49,938 nucleotides of DNA from an uncultured Acidobacteriota bacterium (GTDB lineage: Bacteria; Acidobacteriota; Terriglobia; Terriglobales; Acidobacteriaceae), in the NCBI GenBank assembly GCA_903832055.1, contig CAILAC010000006.1, positions 1-49,938 of the forward strand, written 5' to 3'. The notes beneath the pieces are model-generated. The model was not told the DNA's origin, searched no databases, and saw only the letters and a list, made by a program, of their open reading frames with translations. Made by a program: the position numbers and the translations under genes. Of this stretch, positions 9,418-17,995 are shown one piece after another. Position 1 is the stretch's first letter. Every line of letters begins with the position of its first letter.

Positions 9418-9445
9418 TTGACGTGGCTCAAGCGCGGGTGATACA
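9418..9445 (+). promoter_or_regulatory. Possible promoter for the GH3 gene
   Basis: TTGACG (9418-9423), a 16-base spacer and GATACA (9440-9445) resemble a sigma-70 promoter; the -10 element is weak (3 of 6). A start point near 9452 would place operator 2 directly over the transcription start. Confidence 0.35.
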
Positions 9446-9455
9446 AGAAACCTTC

Positions 9456-9475
9456 CAGCGCAAACGATTGCGCAA
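9456..9475. promoter_or_regulatory. Candidate LacI-family operator 2
   Basis: CAGCGCAAACGATTGCGCAA has the same right half (GATTGCGCAA) as operator 1 and a matching inner left half (GCGCAA.C). The two CpG centres are 180 bases apart, about 17 helical turns. It lies 50 bases before the GH3 start codon. The remainder of 9136-9524 shows no gene. Confidence 0.55.
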
Positions 9476-9524
9476 GCGCGCCAGAAAGCCTGACGCCTCT
9501 CATTTCACTCCAGGGAGAACGCAC

Positions 9525-11993
9525 ATGCCATCCATAAACCACTCGCGGAGTCAGGTACTCGGCCTTGCTGCCGAGTCCATTGCCAACCCCTGGAACTGTC
9601 ATCTTCTGCGTATCGCGGCGTTCGTCGGGTTTTCCTGGGCGGCGGTCGTCCTTTTGCCCTTGACCTCCGCGGCCCAAACCACCCCGCAACGGCAGTCCAC
9701 CCCGCCGGCAAACTCGCAGCTCGCTGATCCCAAACTCAACGCGCGTGTCGAAGAACTTCTCCGCAAGATGACCCTCGACGAGAAGATTGGGCAACTGGTG
9801 CAGTACAACGACCCCGGCGACGGCCCCGGCGCGGATGGCGCTGCCGTGGAACAGCCCCAGGGGATTGCAGCCAAAAATCCTGAGACCACTTCCCCGGTCA
9901 ACTCCAAGAAGCTGGCTGCGGAAGGCCGTCTCGGCTCCATGCTCAATACCGTGGGCAAAGACCGCACCAACATGTTTCAGCACCTCGCGGTAGAGAAGAG
10001 CCGCCTCCACATCCCCCTCCTGTTTGGCGCGGATGTGATCCACGGCTACCGGACGATTTATCCCGTGCCGCTGGGCCTGGCCGCCAGCTTTGATCCGGAG
10101 CTGGTTGCGCAACTGGCGCACATCTCCGCAAACGAGGCCACCACGGCCGGCGTCCGCTGGTTTTACTCGCCGATGGTTGACATCAGCCGCGACCCCCGCT
10201 GGGGACGCACCGTTGAAGGTGCCGGAGAAGACCCGTACCTCGGCGCGGCAATGGCTCGCGCTTACATCCGCGGTTACCAGGGCAACAGCCTCGCTGAGCC
10301 CGGCAATGTGGCTGCGTCGGTAAAGCATTTTGCCGCCTACGGAGCAGCCGAGGCCGGCCGCGAATACAACACAACCGATATGTCTGAGGTTTCGCTGCGG
10401 CAGGTCTATCTGCAGCCCTACGAGGCAGCCGTCAAGCAGGGCGCCGCCACCATGATGAGCGCCTTCAACTCGCTCAATGGCCTTCCCGCCACTGCCAATC
10501 CCTTTCTGCTCGACAAGGTTCTGCGCAAGGAATGGGGCTTCAACGGCTTCGTGGTCAGCGACTACACAGCCGTGATGGAGCTGACCAACCACGGCATCGC
10601 CCTGGACGCCGCGACCGCCACGCGCAAGGCACTCACCGCCGGCGTTGAGGTAGACATGATGTCGCACTTCTACGACACCCAGCTGCCGGCTCTCATCCGA
10701 TCCGGTCAGGTGCCAATGGCCGTCGTCGATGAGGCGGTGCGGCGGGTTCTGCGGGTGAAGTTTGCCACAGGACTCTTCGAGCACCCCTACGCCGATGCTC
10801 CCGAAGTCACTTCTGCCGTGCCGGAGCACCGCCCGCTGGTCCGAAAGGGCGCCGAAGAATCGCTGGTGCTGCTCAAGAATGAGCCACATGTTGCTGGAAA
10901 TGCCTTGCTGCCCGTGGGCCTGGACCACAAACAGATTGCCTTGATTGGCCCCCTGGCTGACAACGGTGCCGAGATGATTGGCGCCTGGGGCGGAGCGGGC
11001 CAGGACAAGGACATCATCACCCTGCGCAACGCTTTGGAGGAACGCCTGAAACAGGCCGCCGGCTCTCTGCTTTACGCGAAGGGAACGGAGATTGAGAGCG
11101 ACTCCACGGCCGGCTTTGCCGAAGCGGTCAAGACCGCACAATCCGCAGATCTGGTTGTGATGGCCCTGGGCGAATCCAACTCCATGAGCGGAGAAGCGGG
11201 CTCGCGCGCCTACCTGGACCTGCCCGGCAACCAGGAGCAACTGCTTGAGGCGGTGGTGGGGACGGGCAAGCCCGTCGTTCTGGTTGTTTTCTCTGGCCGG
11301 CCGCTTGTGCTCACCTGGGCCGCCTCCCACGTATCCGCAATTCTTGAGGCCTGGTTCCCGGGCACTGAGGCGGGCAACGCCATCGCCAACGTTCTTGCGG
11401 GCGAGGTGGTGCCCACGGGCAAGCTGCCCATGAGTTTCCCCCGGGCCCTCGGCCAGGAGCCGCTCTACTATAACCAGTTCCCCACCGGCCGCCCGGCTAC
11501 CGGCATTGACCTCTCCAAGCCGCCCGGAGACAACTCCCGCTTCGTATCCCGCTACATAGACGTGCCCAACACTGCGCTCTTCCCCTTCGGCTTTGGGTTG
11601 AGCTACACCACCTTCGCCTACCAGAACGTCGCCGTTTCCCAGCCCAGAATTCCGCTCGCCCAGGCGTTGGCGCACCACAACCAGCCCCTGCTGGAAGCGA
11701 CGGCCACGGTAACCAACACCGGCAACCGCCCCGGCACTGAAGTCGTGCAATGCTACGTGCGGAATCTTGGCGCCAGCCTGGAACAGCCGGTCCGAGCCCT
11801 CAAGGGCTTTACCCGCATCACCCTGGCCCCCGGGGAATCACGCAAGGTCACTTTCCCGCTGGGCTTTGAAGAGCTGTCCTTCTACACCCAGCAGGGCACG
11901 CCCACCGTGGAGCCAACGCACTACACGGTATGGATAGGCGGCAGTTCGCTGGCCGATCAGCAAGCGAATTTCGAGGTCGTTGCAGCAAAATAG
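9525..11993 (+). CDS. GH3 beta-glucosidase (BglX-like), exported
   Basis: An 822-residue GH3 enzyme that removes terminal beta-linked glucose from oligosaccharides. Start ATG 9525 has AGGGAG 8 bases upstream; the longer open frame before it overlaps the promoter region and has no support. An export signal with a long N-region ends ..VVLLPLTSAAQ. Domains in order are the TIM barrel (RKMTLDEKIGQLVQYN, LFGADVIHGYRTIYPVPLGLAASFD, DPRWGRTVEGAGEDP, VKHFAAYGAAEAGREYN), nucleophile D346 in FVVSDYTA, the alpha/beta sandwich with acid/base region MSGEAGSR, and a C-terminal fibronectin-III-like domain (FPFGFGLSYTTF). It is divergent from GH39 and probably under the same LacI-type control. Confidence 0.9.
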   Translation: MPSINHSRSQVLGLAAESIANPWNCHLLRIAAFVGFSWAAVVLLPLTSAAQTTPQRQSTPPANSQLADPKLNARVEELLRKMTLDEKIGQLVQYNDPGDGPGADGAAVEQPQGIAAKNPETTSPVNSKKLAAEGRLGSMLNTVGKDRTNMFQHLAVEKSRLHIPLLFGADVIHGYRTIYPVPLGLAASFDPELVAQLAHISANEATTAGVRWFYSPMVDISRDPRWGRTVEGAGEDPYLGAAMARAYIRGYQGNSLAEPGNVAASVKHFAAYGAAEAGREYNTTDMSEVSLRQVYLQPYEAAVKQGAATMMSAFNSLNGLPATANPFLLDKVLRKEWGFNGFVVSDYTAVMELTNHGIALDAATATRKALTAGVEVDMMSHFYDTQLPALIRSGQVPMAVVDEAVRRVLRVKFATGLFEHPYADAPEVTSAVPEHRPLVRKGAEESLVLLKNEPHVAGNALLPVGLDHKQIALIGPLADNGAEMIGAWGGAGQDKDIITLRNALEERLKQAAGSLLYAKGTEIESDSTAGFAEAVKTAQSADLVVMALGESNSMSGEAGSRAYLDLPGNQEQLLEAVVGTGKPVVLVVFSGRPLVLTWAASHVSAILEAWFPGTEAGNAIANVLAGEVVPTGKLPMSFPRALGQEPLYYNQFPTGRPATGIDLSKPPGDNSRFVSRYIDVPNTALFPFGFGLSYTTFAYQNVAVSQPRIPLAQALAHHNQPLLEATATVTNTGNRPGTEVVQCYVRNLGASLEQPVRALKGFTRITLAPGESRKVTFPLGFEELSFYTQQGTPTVEPTHYTVWIGGSSLADQQANFEVVAAK

Positions 11994-12040
11994 TCCCCCG
12001 TTGGCTGCGCACACCCCGTCTCGCTGAAGCCGGATAACCC

Positions 12041-12081
12041 CCTGACCCGGGCCGACCTGATTTCAGGCTGCCCGGGTCAGG
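12041..12081. terminator. Strong inverted repeat after the first GH3 gene
   Basis: CCTGACCCGGGC (12041-12052) pairs perfectly with GCCCGGGTCAGG (12070-12081); the loop itself contains CCTGA-TT-TCAGG. No T-tract follows on either strand, so termination is uncertain. The rest of 11994-12364 holds no gene. Confidence 0.4.
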
Positions 12082-12227
12082 CTGCGTCCTGGCGGTGCCC
12101 GGTTGCCACGCCCCGGCGCGGAATGGGACACGATTGGGGCAACCGGAGAGCCACAATTCCCTCCCGCCGGAGAGCACCAGAAACTAGCTCTTGCAGAACC
12201 TTGGCTGGTGCTGGTATGTTTTCTGAC

Positions 12228-12239
12228 TAAATCGGTTTA
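12228..12239. promoter_or_regulatory. Possible LacI-type operator before the second GH3 gene
   Basis: TAAATCGGTTTA is a CG-centred palindrome with one mismatched pair, similar in layout to the TAAACCGGTTTA sites of some LacI-family regulators. It differs from the TTGCGCAA.CG type at 9276 and 9456, so a different regulator may read it. It lies 126 bases before the gene. Confidence 0.3.
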
Positions 12240-12364
12240 TCAATAGTTCCGGCGCGAATTGCACGGGACTGGCTCAATGGTTTTGGTTCCTTCGCCGCAA
12301 GCTGCGGTTCGCACAGGAAGCCGGCAACATCGTCCCCGCTTTAACCCCCACTTTGGAGATTCCC

Positions 12365-15040
12365 ATGAGAATTCGCATGACGCATATCGCGTGCCTCGTT
12401 GCGTGTACCGGAGCTCTTCTGGCCGGCATTTTGCCCCATGCAGTCTTTGCCCAGGATGCCGCCCAGCCCGCCTACCTGAATCCCAAGCTGCCGGCCACGC
12501 AACGCGCCGCCGACCTGGTTCACCGCATGACTCTCGCCGAAAAGGCGCTGGAGATGCAGAACAACTCGGCGGCGATTCCACGGCTGAACATTCCCGCCTA
12601 TCAGTGGTGGAGCGAGGCGCTGCACGGGGTGATCAACGAGGGCGTCACCGAGTACCCCGAACCGATCGGCCTGGCCGCCACCTTTGACGCGCCGGGGATT
12701 CACACGATGGCGGCGCAGATTGGCATTGAGGGGCGCATCAAGAACGTGCAGAACCTCCGCGAAGGCCATACGGGAATCATGGGGGGCCTCGATTTCTGGT
12801 CGCCAAACCTGAATATCTTCCGCGATCCGAGGTGGGGCCGCGGCCAGGAAACCTACGGCGAAGATCCCTTCCTGACCGGGCGCATGGGCGTGGCCTATGT
12901 CACCGGCCTGCAAGGCGACGACCCCAACTACTACCTGGCCATCGCCACTCCCAAGCACTACGCGGTACACAGCGGCCCTGAGCCCACGCGCCACTTTGCC
13001 GATGTTGACGTGAGCCTGCACGACGAGCTGGACACCTACACCCCGGCCTTCCGCGCCGCTGTGGTCGAGGGCAAGGCAGGCTCTGTGATGTGCGCCTACA
13101 ATGCGATTAACGGCCAGCCCGCCTGCGCCAACGAATTCCTGCTGCAGACCCTGCTGCGCGGCAAATGGGGCTTTCAGGGTTATGTGGTTTCAGACTGCGA
13201 CGCCGTGAAGGATGTTGCCGCCAACCACCGCTATCGCCCGACCCAGGCACAGGGCGCGGCCATCTCTGTTCTGCGCGGTATGGACAACGAGTGCGTCACC
13301 TTCACGGATCGCTACGGCGACCCGGTGGAGAAGGTGTACGTCGATGCTGTTCAGCAGGGGTATCTGCCAGAGAGCGTGCTTGATACCTCGCTCATCCGGC
13401 TCTTTACCGCCCGCATCAAGCTCGGGATGTTCGACCCGCCGGAGATGGTTCCCTACGCGAAGATTGACGAGAAGGAACTGGACAGCGCGCCTCACCGTGC
13501 AGAAGCTCGCCGGCTGGCGAACGAGTCCATGGTGCTGCTGAAGAATGACGGCCTGCTGCCACTGAAAGCCGGCATCAAGAAGATCACCGTTGTCGGGCCC
13601 CTTGCTGACCAGACCCGCCCGCTGATTGGCAACTATGCCGGCCAGCCGACGCACATTGTCTCTGTGATGGAGGGCCTGAAAGCGGAATTCCCAGGGGCAG
13701 CGATTACGTTTGTTCCGGGCACACAGTTTTTGCGTACCGATGGCGCAGCGGTGCCGGATGCCCTGCTGACCACGCCCGACGGCAAGCCAGGCTTGAAGGC
13801 CGAGTACAACGAAGGCATGCGCCGCGGACCGGGATCGGCGGCCAACACAACGCCTTTGGTCAGCCGCACGGAAGCGAATGTGGGCCTGGATGACAAGAGC
13901 GTTCCGGCGGAGGTTGCATCGCAGAAGGCTTTCGGTGTGCGCTGGACGGGGTCGCTTACGCCCACTGAGACGGGTGACTATCTGCTGGGAGTTCGTGTGC
14001 AGGGATTTGGACGGCTGACCGCGGACGGCAAGCAGGTAGCCATGGCCTTTGGTGGCGGATCGGAAGCGGCATCGGGTGTCGGCCGGGTTCATCTTGAGAA
14101 GGGCCGCAAGGTCGCGCTGGAGGTCTCCTACGGCAGCAACAACGGCAAGCACCAGGCCGAGCTCATCTGGTCGAAGGTTGAGAACGAAGTTTCTCCCAAA
14201 GCGATTGCCGCGGCAAAAGACGCGGATGTGGTGATTGCCGTGGTGGGCATCACCAGCCAGTTGGAAGGCGAGGAAATGCCGGTCACCGAACCGGGCTTCC
14301 TCGGCGGCGACCGCACCAGCATCGATCTTCCCCAGCCGGAAGAGAATCTGGTGGAGGCTGTTGCAGCTACCGGCAAACCGCTCGCCGTGGTGCTGATGAA
14401 CGGCAGCGCGCTGGCGGTGAACTGGATTAACGACCACGCCAACGCTGTGCTCGAAGCGTGGTATCCGGGCGAGGAGGGCGGCGCAGCAGTGGCCGAAACC
14501 CTGAGCGGGAAAAACAACCCATCCGGCCGTCTGCCGGTGACCTTCTACAAGGGCGTTGACCAGCTTCCGAACTTTGAGGATTACGGCCTGGCCAACCGCA
14601 CCTACCGCTACTTCACAGGCAAGCCGCTGTATGGGTTTGGCTACGGGCTCAGCTATACCAAATTCGACTACAGCGGACTCACTTTGCCCCTGCAGCCGAC
14701 GGCGGCGGGTCAGGACGTGAGCGCTGAGGTCACCGTTGCCAACAAGGGAGCCGTCGCCGGCGACGAAGTGGTTCAGCTCTACCTCAAGTTCCCCGCGGTG
14801 AAAGGCGCGCCGCAAATCGCGCTGCGCGGCTTCCTGCGGGTTCATCTCGATGCAGGCACCAGCCAGACGGTCCATTTCAATCTGAAGCCGCGCGACCTGA
14901 GCATGGTGACCGAGGACGGCAACCCCATCGTTGCTGGGGGGGAATACTCCATCAGCATCGGCGGTGGTCAGCCCGATACCGGTGCGCCAGTGGCATCCGG
15001 CCACTTCCGCATCGACGGGCAGATTGCCTTGACCGAGTAG
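12365..15040 (+). CDS. GH3 enzyme with PA14 insertion (beta-xylosidase/beta-glucosidase type), secreted
   Basis: An 891-residue exported GH3 enzyme. The ATG at 12365 is chosen over the in-frame TTG at 12353 because GGAG precedes it by 6 bases and it opens a clean signal peptide (MRIRMTHIACLVACTGALLAGILPHAVFAQ). The sequence has the hallmarks of the xylosidase-like GH3 clade: YQWWSEALHGV, SPNLNIFRDPRWGRGQETYGEDP and TPKHYAVHSGPEPTRH. The nucleophile is D277 in VVSDCDA. A PA14 domain interrupts the alpha/beta sandwich at about residues 470-620 (KAFGVRWTGSLTPTETGDYLLGV), followed by a C-terminal fibronectin-III-like domain (YGFGYGLSYTKFDY). PA14 insertions in GH3 enzymes shape substrate specificity. 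Substrate is not decided by the sequence; xylo- or gluco-oligosaccharides are likely. Confidence 0.88.
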   Translation: MRIRMTHIACLVACTGALLAGILPHAVFAQDAAQPAYLNPKLPATQRAADLVHRMTLAEKALEMQNNSAAIPRLNIPAYQWWSEALHGVINEGVTEYPEPIGLAATFDAPGIHTMAAQIGIEGRIKNVQNLREGHTGIMGGLDFWSPNLNIFRDPRWGRGQETYGEDPFLTGRMGVAYVTGLQGDDPNYYLAIATPKHYAVHSGPEPTRHFADVDVSLHDELDTYTPAFRAAVVEGKAGSVMCAYNAINGQPACANEFLLQTLLRGKWGFQGYVVSDCDAVKDVAANHRYRPTQAQGAAISVLRGMDNECVTFTDRYGDPVEKVYVDAVQQGYLPESVLDTSLIRLFTARIKLGMFDPPEMVPYAKIDEKELDSAPHRAEARRLANESMVLLKNDGLLPLKAGIKKITVVGPLADQTRPLIGNYAGQPTHIVSVMEGLKAEFPGAAITFVPGTQFLRTDGAAVPDALLTTPDGKPGLKAEYNEGMRRGPGSAANTTPLVSRTEANVGLDDKSVPAEVASQKAFGVRWTGSLTPTETGDYLLGVRVQGFGRLTADGKQVAMAFGGGSEAASGVGRVHLEKGRKVALEVSYGSNNGKHQAELIWSKVENEVSPKAIAAAKDADVVIAVVGITSQLEGEEMPVTEPGFLGGDRTSIDLPQPEENLVEAVAATGKPLAVVLMNGSALAVNWINDHANAVLEAWYPGEEGGAAVAETLSGKNNPSGRLPVTFYKGVDQLPNFEDYGLANRTYRYFTGKPLYGFGYGLSYTKFDYSGLTLPLQPTAAGQDVSAEVTVANKGAVAGDEVVQLYLKFPAVKGAPQIALRGFLRVHLDAGTSQTVHFNLKPRDLSMVTEDGNPIVAGGEYSISIGGGQPDTGAPVASGHFRIDGQIALTE

Positions 15041-15084
15041 GCCGGCGCGCCGCTCGAAACACAAGGCATTACAGCAAATATCCG

Positions 15085-15110
15085 GGCAGAGACTGGCAAC
15101 AGTCTCTGCC
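15085..15110. other. Perfect inverted repeat between the GH3 and GH9 genes
   Basis: GGCAGAGACT (15085-15094), loop GGCAAC, AGTCTCTGCC (15101-15110). There is no T-tract, so it is not a standard terminator. It could be an intercistronic hairpin that stabilises or partly terminates a GH3-GH9 transcript. Confidence 0.4.
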
Positions 15111-15189
15111 GCACATCCAAGCAAAAACCGGGATTCAACGCGGGCACTGCGAGATCCCGTCCAGCTCCGCCCATGAGGTTCAAAGCACC

Positions 15190-17895
15190 ATGTTTCCTCG
15201 TACTTTTGTAAAGTCCATCGGTTCCGCCGCCATTTTGCTGCAGCTGCTCTTCTGGCTCCCGGCTTGCCTCGCCCAGGTTCAAATGCAGGTGACTGACAAG
15301 AACTACCTCAACACCCAGGGCTTCAGCGTCTTTCTCTACGACAGCACCTACCACCCCGTCTTTGTAGACCAGAAGAACACGGCCATGGAGATGATCCTGC
15401 ATGGCCAGCGCATTGCCACCAACGGAGACGTGCGCCTGATGCCGACGCCCGAGCAGTGGGATTTGGTCGCCACGCTCAAAGGGCGTCACGCCGACAAGGA
15501 GAACAGCCGGCTTTCCGCCGACCTGGCCTTCCCGACCTTCGGCTTGAGCTACACGCTTGAGGTGGCGGCAGAGCCCGGCGGTGTGCGGGTAAGCATCAAC
15601 CTCGACAAGCCGCTGCCTGAGAAGCTGGCCGGACGCGCAGGCTTCAACCTGGAGTTCCTGCCCTCCATCTATATGGGCAAAACCTACCTGGTCGACGGAA
15701 GCCGCGCCGGCATCTTTCCGCGAACTCCGAACGATGCGATGGTAAAAGTGCTGCCGTTGGCCGACGAGCCGAAAAAGGCCTACTACCTGGAGGACTGGGA
15801 CAAGGCCAAGGGTTACACTGAGCCGCTACCCTTCGCGCAGGGCAAAAGCATTACGCTCGGCGTCGACGACTCGCTGGCCCGCATCAACGTGAAATCCGAC
15901 ACCGCAGACCTGATGCTGTTTGACGGTCGCGACCGCGCGCAGAATGGCTGGTTCGTTCTACGCTCGCTCATTCCTGCCGGCAAAACCACCGGGGCGATTG
16001 TGTGGCACATCCGGCCTGATGTGATTCCAAACTGGACCCGCCCGCCGATGATTGCGCACAGCCAGGTGGGATATGCGCCCGATTTCGCCAAACAGGCTGT
16101 CATCGAGCTCGACCCCAAGTACGATGCGCCCAAAACGGCAAAGGTGTTGCGCCTCGCCGAAGATGGCTCCTACAAGTCGGTCTTTGAAGGGCCTATCACG
16201 CCTTCCACGCCCTGGCTTCGCTATACCTATTCCAAATTTGACTTCACATCGGTGAAGGAGCCCGGGCTTTACGTCATCGAGTACGCCGGCCAGCGCACAG
16301 CTCCCTTCCCGATTGCAAAGGACGCATACTCCAACATCTGGCAGGACAGCCTTGACCATCACCTTGCCGCGCAGATGGACCACGTCTCAGTCCGCGAGGG
16401 CTATCGCCTTTGGCATGGCGCATCGCATCTCGATGACGGCCAAATGGCACCCGTGGTGGGCGAACAATTTGACGGCTGGAACCAGGCGACCGCGACGGAC
16501 GGCAAGTGGAAGGGCGGCGACCACATTCCCGGGATGAACGTTGGGGGCTGGTTTGATGCCGGCGACTTTGACCTGGAAGAGCCGGCCCAGCTCAGCGTCA
16601 TTCAGAACCTGGCGCTGGCTTACCGCGAATTCCATCTCAACTACGACGAGCTCACGGTCGACGAAGCGACCCGCCAGGTGGAGATGCACCGGCCCGACGG
16701 CGTTCCGGATACCGTGGAGCAGGTGAAGCACGGCGCGCTGCTGATTCTGGCGCAGTTCCACAACATCGGCCACGCTATCCGCGGCACCCACGAGCCTGAC
16801 CTGCGGCAGTACACCCACCTGGGAGATGCAGCATCCAAGACCGACGGACGGATCTTCGACCCCAAGCTGGGCCCGAACGAAGTGAAGGGTGACTATTCCG
16901 GCAGGCCCGACGATCGCTGGATCTTCACATCCAATAACCCCTTCTTCCAGTGGAACGCCATTGCCGCACTCGCTGCCTCGGCCGACACGCTGAAAGGCTG
17001 GGATGACGCGCTCGCCAAGGACTGCCTGGATACCGCGATGAAGGCCTGGAGCGACGAAAAAGCGCATGCAACCGTACCGGCAGGACGAGCCTTTGGCGCA
17101 GACGCTCCGGACGGGGCTGAGGAAGGTGGCGTGCTGGCTGCCTCTCAGGGCACAGTCGCCGGCGGACAGCACCCGAAGAAGGCCCCGGGCACAACTGCTG
17201 CCGCGGTCACCCCTCCGCCCGCTCCGCCTGCGTTCGACCGTGCCGCATTTGAGGCCACGATGGACTGGCCTGCGGCCCTTGAGCTCACCATTGCCACCCA
17301 CGGCGCGGAACCCTACAAATCGCGCCTCCGGGAGATCTTCCCCCGCGTCATCACTCCGCAGCAGATGGGCTTCATCGGCTGGACCGCGGTACGGGCACTG
17401 CCCTACCTGGACGCAAGCGCGAAAGACCAACTGCACGATGCCGTCAAAGCCTACATGGTCGGCGTCGACAAGGAGCTGAGCGAGACTCCCTTCGGCGTGC
17501 CGCCCAGCCTTGGAACCTGGGGCGGTTCCGGTTCCGTGGTGGACATGGCCATCCGCATGTACTTCCTGCACCGCGCATTCCCTGACCTGGTTGGCCCGGA
17601 GTACACGCTTCGCGCCGTCAACTACATCCTCGGCACTCACCCGGTCTCCAGCACCTCGTATGTCGCCGGCGTCGGCACCGTATCCAAAACCAAAACCTAC
17701 AGCAACAATCGTGGTGACAACGCCTACATTCCGGGCGCAGTCATTCCCGGATACATCGTTATCAAACCCGATTTTCCTGAGCTGATCGACGACTTCGGAT
17801 TCCTTTGGTTTGAAGATGAAGCGGTGGTGGCGGGGTCGGCAAGCTGGATTGTCGCCGGCAACGCGGCAGACGCTCTGGTGAAGGAAGCAAAGTAG
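15190..17895 (+). CDS. GH9 glycoside hydrolase (endoglucanase-type) with N-terminal domains
   Basis: A 901-residue exported enzyme with an inverting GH9 fold. The signal peptide ends near ..LPACLAQ. Residues 30-280 form an N-terminal beta-rich region not recognised here. A CelD_N/Ig-like domain follows (about 285-375; SQVGYAP.FAKQAVIE....PGLYVIEY). The (alpha/alpha)6 catalytic domain starts near 395. GGWFDAGDF carries the expected catalytic base pair D456/D459, and late motifs include NYILGTHPVSSTSYVAGVG and the acidic WFEDEAVV, where the proton donor is expected. A Gly/Ala/Pro-rich linker (about 645-687) interrupts the catalytic domain. Family members cut beta-1,4-glucans such as cellulose, glucomannan or xyloglucan, or trim oligosaccharides. 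It lies downstream of the GH3 gene and may be co-transcribed with it. Confidence 0.85.
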   Translation: MFPRTFVKSIGSAAILLQLLFWLPACLAQVQMQVTDKNYLNTQGFSVFLYDSTYHPVFVDQKNTAMEMILHGQRIATNGDVRLMPTPEQWDLVATLKGRHADKENSRLSADLAFPTFGLSYTLEVAAEPGGVRVSINLDKPLPEKLAGRAGFNLEFLPSIYMGKTYLVDGSRAGIFPRTPNDAMVKVLPLADEPKKAYYLEDWDKAKGYTEPLPFAQGKSITLGVDDSLARINVKSDTADLMLFDGRDRAQNGWFVLRSLIPAGKTTGAIVWHIRPDVIPNWTRPPMIAHSQVGYAPDFAKQAVIELDPKYDAPKTAKVLRLAEDGSYKSVFEGPITPSTPWLRYTYSKFDFTSVKEPGLYVIEYAGQRTAPFPIAKDAYSNIWQDSLDHHLAAQMDHVSVREGYRLWHGASHLDDGQMAPVVGEQFDGWNQATATDGKWKGGDHIPGMNVGGWFDAGDFDLEEPAQLSVIQNLALAYREFHLNYDELTVDEATRQVEMHRPDGVPDTVEQVKHGALLILAQFHNIGHAIRGTHEPDLRQYTHLGDAASKTDGRIFDPKLGPNEVKGDYSGRPDDRWIFTSNNPFFQWNAIAALAASADTLKGWDDALAKDCLDTAMKAWSDEKAHATVPAGRAFGADAPDGAEEGGVLAASQGTVAGGQHPKKAPGTTAAAVTPPPAPPAFDRAAFEATMDWPAALELTIATHGAEPYKSRLREIFPRVITPQQMGFIGWTAVRALPYLDASAKDQLHDAVKAYMVGVDKELSETPFGVPPSLGTWGGSGSVVDMAIRMYFLHRAFPDLVGPEYTLRAVNYILGTHPVSSTSYVAGVGTVSKTKTYSNNRGDNAYIPGAVIPGYIVIKPDFPELIDDFGFLWFEDEAVVAGSASWIVAGNAADALVKEAK

Positions 17896-17910
17896 ATCCG
17901 CAAACGCAAG

Positions 17911-17949
17911 CGCCCGGCAGCTGCCATAGCTGCCGGGCGTTCGCTTTTC
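17911..17949 (+). terminator. Terminator after the GH9 gene
   Basis: CGCCCGGCAGCT (17911-17922), loop GCCAT, AGCTGCCGGGCG (17928-17939) is a perfect 12-base stem followed by TTCGCTTTT. It separates the GH9 gene from the convergent GH27 gene and may act on both. Confidence 0.8.
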
Positions 17950-17995
17950 AAAGAGCTCTTCCGGAAGCAACTGCCTCCGCTCGGTTCATCTTCCG

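Noticed and set aside
7462-9441. Long plus-strand open frame opposite GH39 and GH144
   Set aside because: Antisense shadow of two well-supported glycosidase genes; its sequence shows no recognisable domain.
9318-11750. Long minus-strand open frame (810 codons) opposite the GH3 gene
   Set aside because: It is the mirror of a GC-rich coding sequence; the plus strand encodes a clear GH3 enzyme and the antisense product has no domain, signal or ribosome-binding site.
13190-15124. Minus-strand open frame opposite the second GH3 gene
   Set aside because: Shadow frame; no family features, and it overlaps the whole GH3 coding region.
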